Below, in pieces: positions 8,440-17,329 of a DNA stretch of 64,000 nt. The DNA is taken from assembly GCF_900100955.1 (NCBI RefSeq), contig NZ_FNCC01000009.1, forward strand, positions 310,001-374,000, given 5' to 3'. Position 1 is the first letter of the stretch; each line of letters opens with the position of its first letter. The notes beneath the pieces are model-generated. The model searched no databases and was not told where the DNA came from. It worked only from the letters and a program-made list of their open reading frames with translations. The DNA comes from Lentzea fradiae (GTDB lineage: Bacteria > Actinomycetota > Actinomycetes > Mycobacteriales > Pseudonocardiaceae). The translations under genes and the position numbers were made by a program.

Positions 8440-9423
8440 ATGACGGCAGAACGCACCGCCACGCTTGACGACGTGGCACGCGCCGCGGGCGTGTCCCGGG
8501 CGACCGCCTCACGTGTTGTCACGGGCCAGGGTCACGCGTCACCGCGGGCACGCGACAGGGTCAACGCCGCTGTGGCGGCTCTGGGTTATGTGCCGGACGC
8601 CTCCGCTCGCGCGTTGGTCACCAGGACCGGCACCCGTCTCGCCATCGCCGTCATCGGCCGCACCGCCGCCGTGCTCGACGACCCTTACGTGGGGCGGGTG
8701 CTGACGTCGGCGGCGCACGTGGCCGCGGAGCGCGAGGTCGGTGTCTCGTTGCACTGGATCCCCTTGGCCGACCTGGCTTCGCTGTCCCGGCTCGCCGGGA
8801 GCCGCGGGCTGGGCGGGCTCGTGGTGGTGAACCCGACCCCGCCGGCGCTCGCGACCGTGCCGCGCGACCTGCGCGGACGGGTGGCCGCGGTCGGCGTGGG
8901 GGCGCCGCACGTGCCGTCGTTCGACGTCGACAACCGGTCCGGCACGGACGGTGTCGTGCGGCACCTGGTGCGCACGGGACGGCGGCGGATCGCGATGGTC
9001 AGCGGGCCGGACTGGCTGCCGTGCGGTGCCCGTGCCATCGAGGCGTACCAGCGGGTGCTGCACGAGAGCGGCGGCGAGCCGAGAATCGTGCCGGGGGACT
9101 TCACCGTCGCGCGTGGCGCGAAGGCGGCGATCGAGATCATGGCGCGGTGGCCGGACACCGACGCGGTGTTCGCGCTCAGCGACCTGACCGCGCTGGGGGT
9201 CCTCGACGGACTCCACGGGCTCGGCGTGCGGGTGCCGGGAGACGTGGCGGTCGCCGGGTTCGACGACATCGCCTTCGCCGGGCTCGCCCGGCCCGCTCTC
9301 ACCACGACCACGCATCCGGTCGAGAAGATCGCCACGGCCGCGGCGGCGGCCGTCCTGGACCGCCGTGACACGAGCGGCGCCACGTTCTACCCGTCGACGC
9401 TCGTGGTGCGCGAAAGCGCCTGA
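8440..9423 (+). CDS. LacI-family transcriptional regulator (MFS-linked)
   Basis: A 327-residue repressor with the LacI helix-turn-helix TLDDVARAAGVSRATASRVV at residues about 8-27 and hinge helix ASARALV. The remaining part is a periplasmic-binding-like effector domain ending VVAGFDDI...TTTTHPVEKI. ATG at 8440 is used; a GTG two codons upstream is also possible. It is divergent from the MFS transporter with a dyad operator between. The ligand is not identifiable from sequence. A strong hairpin follows its stop. Confidence 0.85.
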   Translation: MTAERTATLDDVARAAGVSRATASRVVTGQGHASPRARDRVNAAVAALGYVPDASARALVTRTGTRLAIAVIGRTAAVLDDPYVGRVLTSAAHVAAEREVGVSLHWIPLADLASLSRLAGSRGLGGLVVVNPTPPALATVPRDLRGRVAAVGVGAPHVPSFDVDNRSGTDGVVRHLVRTGRRRIAMVSGPDWLPCGARAIEAYQRVLHESGGEPRIVPGDFTVARGAKAAIEIMARWPDTDAVFALSDLTALGVLDGLHGLGVRVPGDVAVAGFDDIAFAGLARPALTTTTHPVEKIATAAAAAVLDRRDTSGATFYPSTLVVRESA

Positions 9424-9438
9424 TGTCGTGACGACACA

Positions 9439-9484
9439 AGAGGTCCCGCCGGACGGGGGCGCGTATCCGTCCGGCGGGACCTCT
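9439..9484. terminator. Bidirectional hairpin terminator
   Basis: A perfect 18-base-pair stem (arm begins AGAGGTCCCGCC) with a 10-base loop, 15 bases past the LacI stop and about 50 bases from the end of the opposing repeat-protein gene. There is no long U-tract, as usual in actinobacteria. Confidence 0.75.
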
Positions 9485-9535
9485 GTTCCGAAGCGCTCGC
9501 CCCGTTGCGAAGACGGGACCTGACCGCGGAGGCGG

Positions 9536-10315
9536 TTACCTCAGCTGACAGGTGGCGAAACGCTCCAGTCCTTCGGGCTTCACCGCTACCCGGCCCACGG
9601 CCGTCTCGATGCGGTTCAGCGCCGCGACCCTCTTGTCCTCCAAGGGACCCAGGATCGCGTTCTGCACGAAGTCGGGTCCTCCCTGACCGACCGAGGTGCG
9701 CAGGCGCTCGTTGGCCTCGGCGATCTGCTTGTCCAGGTTGGCGAGCTCGCGCTGCACCTCCGCCTGCGCCGCCGACGGAACGGCGGGCAGCGCGGGCGCC
9801 GGGCACGCGATGGCCCCGCCCGCCGCACCGCCGTCCGGCACCTCGGCCGACGGGGACGGCGGGGTGCTGGAGCCGCCCGCCGGGGCGGACGGTTCCGGTA
9901 CGGCGGGGGCGTCACCGAGCCCGCAGGTCGCGAACCTCTCCAGGCCGTCGGGCTTGTCCGCGACGCGGCCGATGGCCGTCTCGATGCGATTCAGCGCCGC
10001 GACGCGCTTGCTCGCGAGCGGGCCGAGGATGGCGTTCTGCACGAAGTTCGGCCCTCCCTCCCCCGCCGAGGTGCGCAGGCGCTCGTTGGCCTCGGCGATC
10101 TGCTTGTCCAGGTTGGCGAGCTCGCGCTGCACCTCGGCCTGCGCCGCCGCGGGCACCGCCGGGACGACCGGCCGCGGGCACGCGATCGACCCGGTCACCT
10201 CCTCGCCGCCCGCGAAGGCGGCGGCCGCGGTGACTGCGGACAACGCCGCCGCCACCGCGACTCCGGCGATCAGAACCCGCTTCCTGCGTTCCGGTTGTGC
10301 ATGCGCTCTCGACAT
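9536..10315 (-). CDS. Secreted protein of two nearly identical Cys-bounded repeats
   Basis: A 259-residue product from ATG 10315, with GTGAGG about 8 bases upstream. Residues 1-36 are a signal peptide (RRKR, Ala/Val core). Residues 44-133 and 169-258 are two copies of one domain with an exact 125-residue offset and only scattered substitutions. Each copy starts IACP and ends FATC, giving the only four cysteines, Cys46, 131, 171 and 256. This suggests one disulphide per domain (inference). The central part of each repeat (QAEVQRELANLDKQIAEANERL) is predicted helical or coiled coil. The linker is Pro/Ser/Gly-rich. No known family is recognised. It lies downstream of araA on the same strand. Confidence 0.75.
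   Translation of the reverse strand: MSRAHAQPERRKRVLIAGVAVAAALSAVTAAAAFAGGEEVTGSIACPRPVVPAVPAAAQAEVQRELANLDKQIAEANERLRTSAGEGGPNFVQNAILGPLASKRVAALNRIETAIGRVADKPDGLERFATCGLGDAPAVPEPSAPAGGSSTPPSPSAEVPDGGAAGGAIACPAPALPAVPSAAQAEVQRELANLDKQIAEANERLRTSVGQGGPDFVQNAILGPLEDKRVAALNRIETAVGRVAVKPEGLERFATCQLR
9542..9811 (-). repeat. Second copy of the 375-base-period intragenic repeat
   Basis: Encodes residues 169-258 of the repeat protein. It is nearly identical at DNA level to 9917-10186, for example a run of about 60 bases from the TTGGCCTCGG at 9711 with a single difference from the copy at 10086. This implies recent duplication or gene conversion. Confidence 0.8.
9917..10186 (-). repeat. First copy of the 375-base-period intragenic repeat
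   Basis: Encodes residues 44-133 of the repeat protein. It pairs with 9542-9811 at a constant 375-base offset, so the repeat stays in frame. Confidence 0.8.
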
Positions 10316-10442
10316 GGTCGAAACCTCACGAGTAGGGGACGTTTTCTGCCGGCACACCAGGAGTACGGGCTCCGAAGATGATCGGTTCAACCCCTGGAAG
10401 GCGCCGCGGAGAAGTCCCTTCACACGCCAGGTTTTCAAGGTT

Positions 10443-11945
10443 CTAGCGGAGCCCTCCGGCGAGACGGTGGTAGGCCGCGTTCCACCGCAACCGGTCGGTG
10501 AACGACGCGGGAGTCGTCTCGGAGTCGATGAGCACGAGCTCCGTGTCCGCCATCTGTGCGAAGTCGCGCAGCACCTCACCTCCGACGGCCTGCGTCATCA
10601 CCGTGTGGTGCGGACCGCCCGCCGTGAGCCAGCACTCCGCCGACGTCGACAGCGACGGCGCGGGCTTCCACACCGCCCGTGCGACCGGCAGCGCAGGCAG
10701 CGGCTCGTCCGGCGGCACGACCTCGACCTCATTGGCCACCAGGCGGAACCGGTCGCCGAGGTCGGCGAGACCGACCACCACGGCGGGCCCGGAGGCCGCG
10801 TCGAACACCAGCCGCACCGGGTCCTCGCGGTCGCCGATGCCGAGCGGGTGGATCTCGCACGACGGCTGGTCCCCGGCGATCGTCGGGCACACCTCCAGCA
10901 TGTGCGCGCCGAGGATCTTCGGCTCGCCCGGTCCGAAGTGGTAGGTGTAGTCCTCCATGAAGGACGTTCCGCGGCCGGTCCCCGCGCCCATCGCCTTCAC
11001 CGCGGCGAGCAGTGCCGACGTCTTCCAGTCGCCCTCGCCGCCGAAGCCGTAGCCGTCGGCCATCAGCCGCTGCACGGCGAGGCCCGGCAGCTGCCGCAAC
11101 CCGCCCAGGTCCTGGAAGTTCGTGGTGAACGCCCCGAAACCGCCGTCGCTGAGGAACGACCGCAGCCCGATCTCGATGCGGGCCGCGTACCGCAGCGACT
11201 CGTGCCGCTCCGCCCCGCGCGCCAGCTCCCCGGCGAGCCGGTAGGTCTCGGCGTAGTCGGCCACGAGGAGGTCGATGTCCGCGTCGGACACCGCGTCGAC
11301 CACGGCCACGAGGTCGTTGACGCCGTAGGTGTTCACCGAGACGCCGAACCGCAGCTCCGCCTCGACCTTGTCGCCCTCGGTCACCGCGACGTCGCGCATG
11401 TTGTCGCCGAACCGCGCCAGCCGCAACGACCTCAGGTGCGCGTACCCGGCCGCGGCGCGGGCCCACCCGTCGATCCGGTCCGCCACCACCGGGTCGCTCG
11501 CGTGCCCTGCGACGGTCTTGCGCGCCACCCCGATCCTGGTCTGCACGTAGGCGAACTCGCGGTCGCCGTGCGCGGCCTGGTTGAGGTTCATGAAGTCCAT
11601 GTCGATGCTGGACCACGGCAGCGCCTCGTTGAGCTGCGTGTGCAGGTGCAGCAACGGTTTGCGCAGCAGGTCCAGCCCGGTGATCCACATCTTGGCCGGG
11701 GAGAACGTGTGCATCCACGCGATCACGCCGATGCACGACGGGTCGTTGTTCGCCTCCTGCATCACCGCGCGGATCGCGGCGGAGTCGGTGAGCACCGGCT
11801 TCCACACGATCTCCGCGCTGATCCTGCCGGAGTCGGACAGCATCCGCTGGATCTGCTGGGACTGGGCCGCGACCTGGTCGAGCGTCTCGGGGCCGTAGAG
11901 GTGCTGGCTGCCGGTGAGGAACCAGATCTGGGGCTTGTCCGGCAT
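10443..11945 (-). CDS. araA: L-arabinose isomerase
   Basis: Converts L-arabinose to L-ribulose in the cytoplasm, the first step of arabinose use. The 500 residues match the family length. Landmarks of the metal/active site are present: [18 protein letters not shown] and [12 protein letters not shown], plus the C-terminal GGPHHT histidines. The N-terminal [12 protein letters not shown] is diagnostic. ATG at 11945 has AAGGAG 5 bases upstream. It is third in araB-araD-araA, 32 bases after araD, and should be co-transcribed from the araB promoter. Confidence 0.97.
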   Translation of the reverse strand: MPDKPQIWFLTGSQHLYGPETLDQVAAQSQQIQRMLSDSGRISAEIVWKPVLTDSAAIRAVMQEANNDPSCIGVIAWMHTFSPAKMWITGLDLLRKPLLHLHTQLNEALPWSSIDMDFMNLNQAAHGDREFAYVQTRIGVARKTVAGHASDPVVADRIDGWARAAAGYAHLRSLRLARFGDNMRDVAVTEGDKVEAELRFGVSVNTYGVNDLVAVVDAVSDADIDLLVADYAETYRLAGELARGAERHESLRYAARIEIGLRSFLSDGGFGAFTTNFQDLGGLRQLPGLAVQRLMADGYGFGGEGDWKTSALLAAVKAMGAGTGRGTSFMEDYTYHFGPGEPKILGAHMLEVCPTIAGDQPSCEIHPLGIGDREDPVRLVFDAASGPAVVVGLADLGDRFRLVANEVEVVPPDEPLPALPVARAVWKPAPSLSTSAECWLTAGGPHHTVMTQAVGGEVLRDFAQMADTELVLIDSETTPASFTDRLRWNAAYHRLAGGLR

Positions 11946-11977
11946 GTGCTCTCCTTCTGGCTCACGGACTTGCGGGC

Positions 11978-12631
11978 TCACTGGCCGTAGACGTTCTGGT
12001 AGCGCTCGTAGAGCCGGTCGACGTGCTCCTGGGCGATGACGTCGGGCTTGCCGAGCTGGAGTGCGAAGTGGACGGTGCGGGCGACGTCCTCCAGCAGCAC
12101 CGCGGCCTTCACCGCGGCACGGGCCGTCGCGCCCACGGTGAACGGGCCGTGGTTGCGCATCAGCACCGCCGGGGACCGGCTGGCGCTCAGCGTCTCGACG
12201 ATCCCCTTGCCGATCGAGTCGTCGCCGATCAGGGCGAACGGCCCGACCGGGATGTCGCCGCCGAACTCGTCCGCGATCATCGTCAGCACGCACGGGATGG
12301 GCTCACCGCGGGCCGCCCACGCTGTGGCGTAAGGGGAATGCGTGTGCACGACACCGCCGACGTGCGGCATGTGCCGGTACACGTAGGCGTGCGCGGCGGT
12401 GTCGGAGGACGGCGCCAGCTCCCCCTCCACCAGCTTGCCGTGCAGGTCCGTCACGACCATCGCGTGCGGTCCCAGCTCGTCGTAGGACACACCGGACGGC
12501 TTGATCACCATCAGGTCCTGGTCCGGGACGCGCGCCGACACGTTGCCCGCCGTCCAGGTGACCAGCTCGTAGCGGGTCAGCTCGCGGTGCAGCTCGGCGA
12601 CAGTGCGGCGCAGCTCCGTCGTGGCGGACAT
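11978..12631 (-). CDS. araD: L-ribulose-5-phosphate 4-epimerase
   Basis: Converts L-ribulose 5-phosphate to D-xylulose 5-phosphate, delivering arabinose carbon to the pentose phosphate pathway. The 217 residues are typical of class II aldolase/epimerases. It has GNVSARV, IKPSGV, the zinc-binding [12 protein letters not shown] and a further NHGPF histidine. Its ATG shares one base with the araB stop (TGATG), indicating translational coupling. Confidence 0.95.
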   Translation of the reverse strand: MSATTELRRTVAELHRELTRYELVTWTAGNVSARVPDQDLMVIKPSGVSYDELGPHAMVVTDLHGKLVEGELAPSSDTAAHAYVYRHMPHVGGVVHTHSPYATAWAARGEPIPCVLTMIADEFGGDIPVGPFALIGDDSIGKGIVETLSASRSPAVLMRNHGPFTVGATARAAVKAAVLLEDVARTVHFALQLGKPDVIAQEHVDRLYERYQNVYGQ

Positions 12632-14313
12632 CAGCTCTTCCTCTCCAGGGCGTCGCGCCGGTAGCCGCGCAGCCGGTGCATGACGTCGTTCGCGCCGCGG
12701 CCGAAGTAGTCGTGCAGTTCCTGGTACTCCAGGAAAAGCCGTTCGTACGCCTCGACGTTCTCCGGGATCGGCGTGAAGGCGTTGTGCCGCACCGAACCCA
12801 TCGCCGCGGCCGCCGCGCGGATGTCCGGATAGGACCCGGCGGCCACCGCGGCGTGCATCGCGGACCCGAGCGCGGGCCCCTGCGCGGAGCCGATGACCGA
12901 CAGCGGCAGGTTCACGACGTCGGCGTAGATCTGCATCAGCAGGCGGTTCTTCATCAGCCCGCCCGCGATCACCAGCTCCGTGACCGGCACGCCCGCGTCC
13001 GTGAAGCCGTCGATGATGACCCTGGTGCCGAACGCCGTGGCCTCCAGCAGCGCGCGGTAGACGTCCTCCGCCTTGGTGGCGAGGGTCTGGCCGACGACCA
13101 CACCGGACAGCTCGTGGTCGACGAGCACGGACCTGTTGCCGCTGTGCCAGTCGAGCGCGATGAGCCCGTGCTCACCGACCTCCTGCCGGGCGGCCAGCTC
13201 GGAGAGCAGCTCGTGCACCGTGATGCCGCGTTCGGCGGCCTGCTCGTGGTAGGCGGGCGGCACCTGGTTGCGCAGGAACCACGCGAAGATGTCGCCGACG
13301 CCGCTCTGCCCGGCCTCGTAGCCCCACAGCCCCGGCACGATGCCGCCGTCGACGACGCCGCACATGCCCGGCACCTCGCGCAGCACGTCGCCGCTCATCA
13401 CGTGGCACGTGGACGTGCCCATGATCGCGACCATCTGGCCGGGCTCGACCGCCTGCGCGGCGGGCGCGGTGACGTGCGCGTCGACGTTGCCGACCGCGAC
13501 CGCGATCCCCTCCGGCAGCCCGGTCCACGCGGCGGCCTCGGCGGACAGCGAACCCGCCTTGTCCCCCAACGCCGACAACGGGTGGTCGAGCTTCTCGGCC
13601 ACGAAGTCCGCGAACGCGGGGTTCAGCTCCGCGAGGAAGTCCGCGCCGGGGTAGCCGCCGTCCTGGTGGATCCCCTTGTAGCCGGCGGTGCACGCGTTGC
13701 GCGTGTAGAGACCCGTGAGCTGCCAGACGATCCAGTCCGCGGCCTCCACCCAGTGCGTCATCGCCGCGTAGACCTCGGGTGCCTCCTCCAGCACCTGTAG
13801 CCCCTTGGCGAACTCCCACTCCGAGGAGATGAGCCCGCCGTAGCGCGGAAGCCACGACTCCTTGCGCTGCCGGGCCAGCTCGTTGATCCGGTCCGCCTGA
13901 CCCTGGGCCGCGTGGTGGCGCCACAGCTTCACGTAGGCGTGCGGGTTCTCGGCGAACTCCGGCAGCTCGCACAACGGCGTGCCGTCCCCGGTCACCGGCA
14001 CCATCGTGCAGGCGGTGAAGTCCGTGCCGATGCCGATCACCTGGTCCGCGGAGATCCCGGCCGCCTGGACGGCCTGCGGCACAGCGGTTCTCAGGACCTC
14101 GACGTAGTCGGAAGGCACCTGCAGCGCCCATTCCGGTGGCAACGGCCGGCCGGTCGCGGGCAGCACCTGGTCCACGACACCGTGCCGGTACTCGTGGACC
14201 GCCGTGCCGAGCTCGGCACCGTCGCGCACGCGCACGACCACGGCGCGACCGGACAGAGTGCCGAAGTCGACCCCCACCACACAGGCGTCGCGGTCGATCG
14301 TCTTGTCAGTCAC
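12631..14313 (-). CDS. araB: Ribulokinase
   Basis: An FGGY-family kinase that phosphorylates L-ribulose with ATP. GTG at 14313 gives 560 residues, the normal length. It starts just before VVGVDFGTLSGRAVVVRV, and an upstream extension has no family match. Other landmarks are GTDFTACTMVPV, the substrate region GLISSEWEFAKGLQV, GNVDAHVTAPAA and MGTSTCHVM. The C-terminal ATP-binding segment is VIAGGLMKNRLLMQIYADV. There is no good SD, and the likely -10 hexamer ends 7 bases before the GTG, so the mRNA may be leaderless. It heads the araBDA operon and is controlled by the operator at 14323-14334. Confidence 0.95.
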   Translation of the reverse strand: MTDKTIDRDACVVGVDFGTLSGRAVVVRVRDGAELGTAVHEYRHGVVDQVLPATGRPLPPEWALQVPSDYVEVLRTAVPQAVQAAGISADQVIGIGTDFTACTMVPVTGDGTPLCELPEFAENPHAYVKLWRHHAAQGQADRINELARQRKESWLPRYGGLISSEWEFAKGLQVLEEAPEVYAAMTHWVEAADWIVWQLTGLYTRNACTAGYKGIHQDGGYPGADFLAELNPAFADFVAEKLDHPLSALGDKAGSLSAEAAAWTGLPEGIAVAVGNVDAHVTAPAAQAVEPGQMVAIMGTSTCHVMSGDVLREVPGMCGVVDGGIVPGLWGYEAGQSGVGDIFAWFLRNQVPPAYHEQAAERGITVHELLSELAARQEVGEHGLIALDWHSGNRSVLVDHELSGVVVGQTLATKAEDVYRALLEATAFGTRVIIDGFTDAGVPVTELVIAGGLMKNRLLMQIYADVVNLPLSVIGSAQGPALGSAMHAAVAAGSYPDIRAAAAAMGSVRHNAFTPIPENVEAYERLFLEYQELHDYFGRGANDVMHRLRGYRRDALERKS

Positions 14314-14320
14314 GACCTGA

Positions 14321-14348
14321 GTGTTATCGCTAACAATCGGTGAGTCAA
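14321..14348 (-). promoter_or_regulatory. araB promoter with LacI-type operator
   Basis: Reading leftwards, TTGACT (14348-14343), a 16-base spacer and TAACAC (14326-14321) form a sigma-70-like promoter. The dyad GTTATCGCTAAC (14323-14334) covers the -10 and spacer. The same 12 bases in inverse orientation occur upstream of the LacI gene at 15840-15851. This is a classic repressor arrangement. Confidence 0.7.
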
Positions 14349-14792
14349 GATGCGCTGGGAATGTCGTGATTCCGCAGGGAGAGCGCCGAATGTGGGGCGT
14401 GGTGAGCGCACGACAAAGCCCGGTCCGATCGGGTGACCGGACCGGGACGGCCACTCACTCGCCGTGGACCGGCCGGAGGTGACGGGGCGCGGACGAGGGC
14501 GGGAGTGGGCCAACCGGGGACAGGGCGCGAGTTGAGACGGCTCGGACGCGGCCGGGCAGGAGGTTCGGGCAGCTCGGGGCGCACGGGGGCAGGGGCGACT
14601 CACGGAGAGTTCGTCCCTGGTGGCAGCACGATCACCGGCGGCCCCGCAGCGGAGTGGCACCCGCGGCCAGTGGCACTCGGCCGGTCACCGGCACCAAGCC
14701 GGTCACCGGCCAGCAGCCCACGACACTCGCCGCCGGCGACGCCCCGCGGCAGGGTCTCGTCCCCGCTCGGGACACCCGCGCGGGCGAGGGCC
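14349..14792. other. Gap between LacI gene end and araB promoter; one hairpin
   Basis: About 440 bases. A near-perfect hairpin at 14679-14711 has two GCCGGTCACCGGC-type arms around an ACCAA loop with one C-C mismatch. It is placed about 80 bases after the LacI stop and is a plausible terminator for it. No credible gene is seen. Confidence 0.45.
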
Positions 14793-15806
14793 TCACCTCG
14801 GTGGCGGCGCCACACTTTCCCGCTTCACCAGCGTCGGTTCCACGGTCCGCCGCGGTGCCGCCGCTCCCCCGTCGCTGACCTGCTGCAACAGCAACCCCAG
14901 CGTCTCCCGCGCCACGGCGGCGAAGTCGGGGCGGACGGTGGTGAGCGGCGGGATGAAGTACGCCGCCTCCGGCACGTCGTCGAAGCCGACCACGCTGAGG
15001 TCGTGCGGCACGCGCCTGCCGCGTTCGCTCATCGCCCTCAGCAGGCCGAGGGCCAGGTGGTCGTTGGAGCAGAAGACGGCCGTCACCTCGGGCATCCTGG
15101 CGAGCATCTGCCCCGCCCGGTAGCCGGCGGCGGCGCTCCAGTCCGCCGTCACGACGGGCGGGACCTCGGCGTGCGCGGCTTCGAGCGCCTGGCGCCAGCC
15201 GTGGACGCGGCCGGCCGCGTCGAACCAGTCGGCGGGACCGGAGACGTGCCACACCGTCTCGTGGCCCGCCTCCAGCAGGTGCCGGGTGGCCTCGTACGCG
15301 CCCGCCGCCTGGTCGACCGTGACCAGCGGGGTGGGGCGGTCCGGGTCGCCGTCCACCGTCACGAGCGGGACGCCCGCCGGGACGTCGGCCAGGGCGTCGG
15401 CGGCGGACGAGGTGGGGGCGATGACGACGATGCCCGCCACCCGCTGGTCGCGGTGGCGTTCGACGGCGGCGGAGATGGACTCGCGGTCGAGCACCTTGAC
15501 CCTGCCGACGCTGACCGCGAACCCGGCCGCGGCCGCCGCCTCCTCGAAGGCGGACAGCAGCGAGGCCGGGCCGTACAGCGTCGAGTTCTGCGCCACCACG
15601 CCGATCAGCTGCGTCTTGCCGGTGACCAGGGCGCGGGCCGCCCGGTTGGGGCGGTAGTCCAGTTCCTTGATCGCCGCCTGCACGCGCAGCCTGGTCTGCT
15701 CCCGCACGTTCGGGTGGTTGTTGAGCACACGCGAGACCGTCTGGTGCGACACCCCGGCGAGTCGTGCGACATCGGTCATCGCGGGGTCACGCGACGTCTT
15801 CTCCAC
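14793..15806 (-). CDS. LacI-family repressor of arabinose genes
   Basis: A 337-residue repressor with HTH MTDVARLAGVSHQTVSRVL near the N-terminus, hinge NRAARALV and the sugar-binding core ending VVGFDDVPEAAYFIPPLTTVRPD. GTG at 15806 has CGGAGA about 7 bases upstream. It sits between araBDA and the GH51-GH43 genes on the same strand. Identical operators lie upstream of itself and araB, and related ones upstream of GH51 and the transporter. I infer that it is an autoregulated arabinose or arabino-oligosaccharide sensor. It is not a GntR-type AraR; the function rests on context. Confidence 0.85.
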   Translation of the reverse strand: MEKTSRDPAMTDVARLAGVSHQTVSRVLNNHPNVREQTRLRVQAAIKELDYRPNRAARALVTGKTQLIGVVAQNSTLYGPASLLSAFEEAAAAAGFAVSVGRVKVLDRESISAAVERHRDQRVAGIVVIAPTSSAADALADVPAGVPLVTVDGDPDRPTPLVTVDQAAGAYEATRHLLEAGHETVWHVSGPADWFDAAGRVHGWRQALEAAHAEVPPVVTADWSAAAGYRAGQMLARMPEVTAVFCSNDHLALGLLRAMSERGRRVPHDLSVVGFDDVPEAAYFIPPLTTVRPDFAAVARETLGLLLQQVSDGGAAAPRRTVEPTLVKRESVAPPPR

Positions 15807-15839
15807 TACGGTCTCCGATCTTCGATCTGCACCGGTGAT

Positions 15840-15851
15840 GTTAGCGATAAC
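15840..15851. promoter_or_regulatory. Operator upstream of the arabinose LacI gene
   Basis: GTTAGCGATAAC, the exact reverse complement of the araB operator at 14323-14334, 34 bases upstream of the LacI start. It overlaps a possible -10 (TAACAT on the minus strand). It implies autoregulation. Confidence 0.7.
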
Positions 15852-15886
15852 ACCTGGTCGGCATCGATGCAGTGCTCATTGTCCAC

Positions 15887-17329
15887 TCATCCGAGACGGA
15901 ATGTGGCCCTGCGGCGCGCTTGCTGGTCATTGTCAGGTTTCGAAACAACGAATCGACCCGTGTCGTGTGCGAGATAGGTGTCAGTCCCGACACGGAGCGA
16001 TACCGCTGAACTGTCACCCAGCCCCGAAATGCGAACAAAACTCGCAGCACGGCCATAGGCGTCCGAGTCTTCGAACGGGTCGATGCGAATCGACGACGAA
16101 TCCACGCGCACGTAGCGGTCCGGGTAGTTCACCGACTGCAACGAGACCGTGCCCGCACCGAGCAGCCCCGGCACGAACCGGAACTGCGTGTCGGCGAGCT
16201 CGCGGACGTTGCCGTCGACGCGCAGCCGGTAGTCGTAGTGCCGCACGAACAGCCCGGGCGCGTCGAGCGGCGACAACCGCACGATCGGCCCACCCTTGCC
16301 CACCGGTACGCCGAACGACGGTGTGCCGTCGGTGTTCCAGTGCAGCTGCTGCACGCGGGTGTGCCGGTTCGGGTCGAACAACGGGTCGCCGTTGATGTCG
16401 CGGTAGTCGCGCGAGTGGTAGACGAGCACGTCGGTGGACCCGACCGTGGTGAACGAGTTGTGCCCTGGACCGTACTGCGACGTCTGCACGTTGGTCGTGA
16501 ACACCGGGTTCGGCGACTTCGTCCACGACCGCGCGTCGAGCAGGTTCGCGTTCTCGTCCGCGGTCAGCAACCCCATGCAGTACCGGGAGTCGGTGGCGCT
16601 GGCCGAGAACGTCACGAAGACGCGGCCGTTGCGGACCAGCACCGCGGCTCCCTCGTTGACCTTGAACCCCTGCGTCTCCCACGACAGCGTCGGCGTGGCG
16701 ATCCGCACGGGCGCCGTCCGCAGCGCGAACGGTGAGGCCATCTCGGCGATGTAGAGGTTCGAGTTGGTGGCGATGCCGGGTTCGCTCTGCGCCCAGAGGA
16801 AGTAGCGCTTGCCGCGGTGCTCGAACGTGGTCGCGTCGAGGGTGAACGTGTCCCACGCCGTCACCATCTGGCCGCGCAGCACCCAGCCGCCCTCGCGCGG
16901 GTCGGCGTTCGGCGACTCCAGCACGTAGGTGCGGATGCGGAACGGGTCGTCCTTGTCCCCCGCGGCGAAGTAGACGTACCACCTGCCGTCGATGCGGTGC
17001 AGCTCCGGCGCCCAGATGTAGCCACCCATCCGGCCGGACGACGGCCTGCGCCAGATGGTGCGTTCCCGCGCGGAGGCCAGACCGTCCAGAGTGGACGCCC
17101 CGCGGATGACGACCCGGTCGTACTCGGGCACGGACCCGGTCAGGTAGTACATGCCGTCGGTCGGGGGCGTGATGAACGGGTCGGCGCGTTGTTCGACGAG
17201 CGGGTTGCGGGTCGGCAGCGCGGGGTCGGGTTCGGCAGCGGCGGCGGCACCTGCCGGTGCGGCGGACGCGAGCGCACCGGTCGCGGCGATGACGCCGCCC
17301 GTGCGCAGCAGGGATCGTCGGTTGATCAC
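15887..17329 (-). CDS. Secreted GH43 arabinanase/arabinofuranosidase with CBM42
   Basis: A 480-residue extracellular enzyme that should release arabinose from arabinan or arabino-oligosaccharides. A Tat-like signal (RRSLLRTGG, Ala-rich core) occupies about residues 1-32. The five-bladed propeller of GH43 has the catalytic-base motif RADPF (Asp50), GGYIWAPELHRI, and the acid motif KVNEGAAVL. Residues about 345-480 resemble an AbfB/CBM42 arabinose-binding module (SVNYPDRYVR, TDTYLAHD, ATFRLG). This layout matches exo-1,5-arabinofuranosidases of streptomycetes. Its GTG overlaps the GH51 stop in GTGA, so the two are translationally coupled. Confidence 0.88.
   Translation of the reverse strand: MINRRSLLRTGGVIAATGALASAAPAGAAAAAEPDPALPTRNPLVEQRADPFITPPTDGMYYLTGSVPEYDRVVIRGASTLDGLASARERTIWRRPSSGRMGGYIWAPELHRIDGRWYVYFAAGDKDDPFRIRTYVLESPNADPREGGWVLRGQMVTAWDTFTLDATTFEHRGKRYFLWAQSEPGIATNSNLYIAEMASPFALRTAPVRIATPTLSWETQGFKVNEGAAVLVRNGRVFVTFSASATDSRYCMGLLTADENANLLDARSWTKSPNPVFTTNVQTSQYGPGHNSFTTVGSTDVLVYHSRDYRDINGDPLFDPNRHTRVQQLHWNTDGTPSFGVPVGKGGPIVRLSPLDAPGLFVRHYDYRLRVDGNVRELADTQFRFVPGLLGAGTVSLQSVNYPDRYVRVDSSSIRIDPFEDSDAYGRAASFVRISGLGDSSAVSLRVGTDTYLAHDTGRFVVSKPDNDQQARRRATFRLG

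Noticed and set aside
9542-10186. Repeats at 375-base spacing considered as a CRISPR-like or mobile repeat
   Set aside because: The repeats are in frame within one open reading frame, far too long, and encode matching protein domains.
15937-15946. GTTTCGAAAC dyad resembling the rha operator
   Set aside because: It is inside the 3' coding part of the GH43 gene, differs in the central bases from AAACGTTT, and serves no visible promoter.
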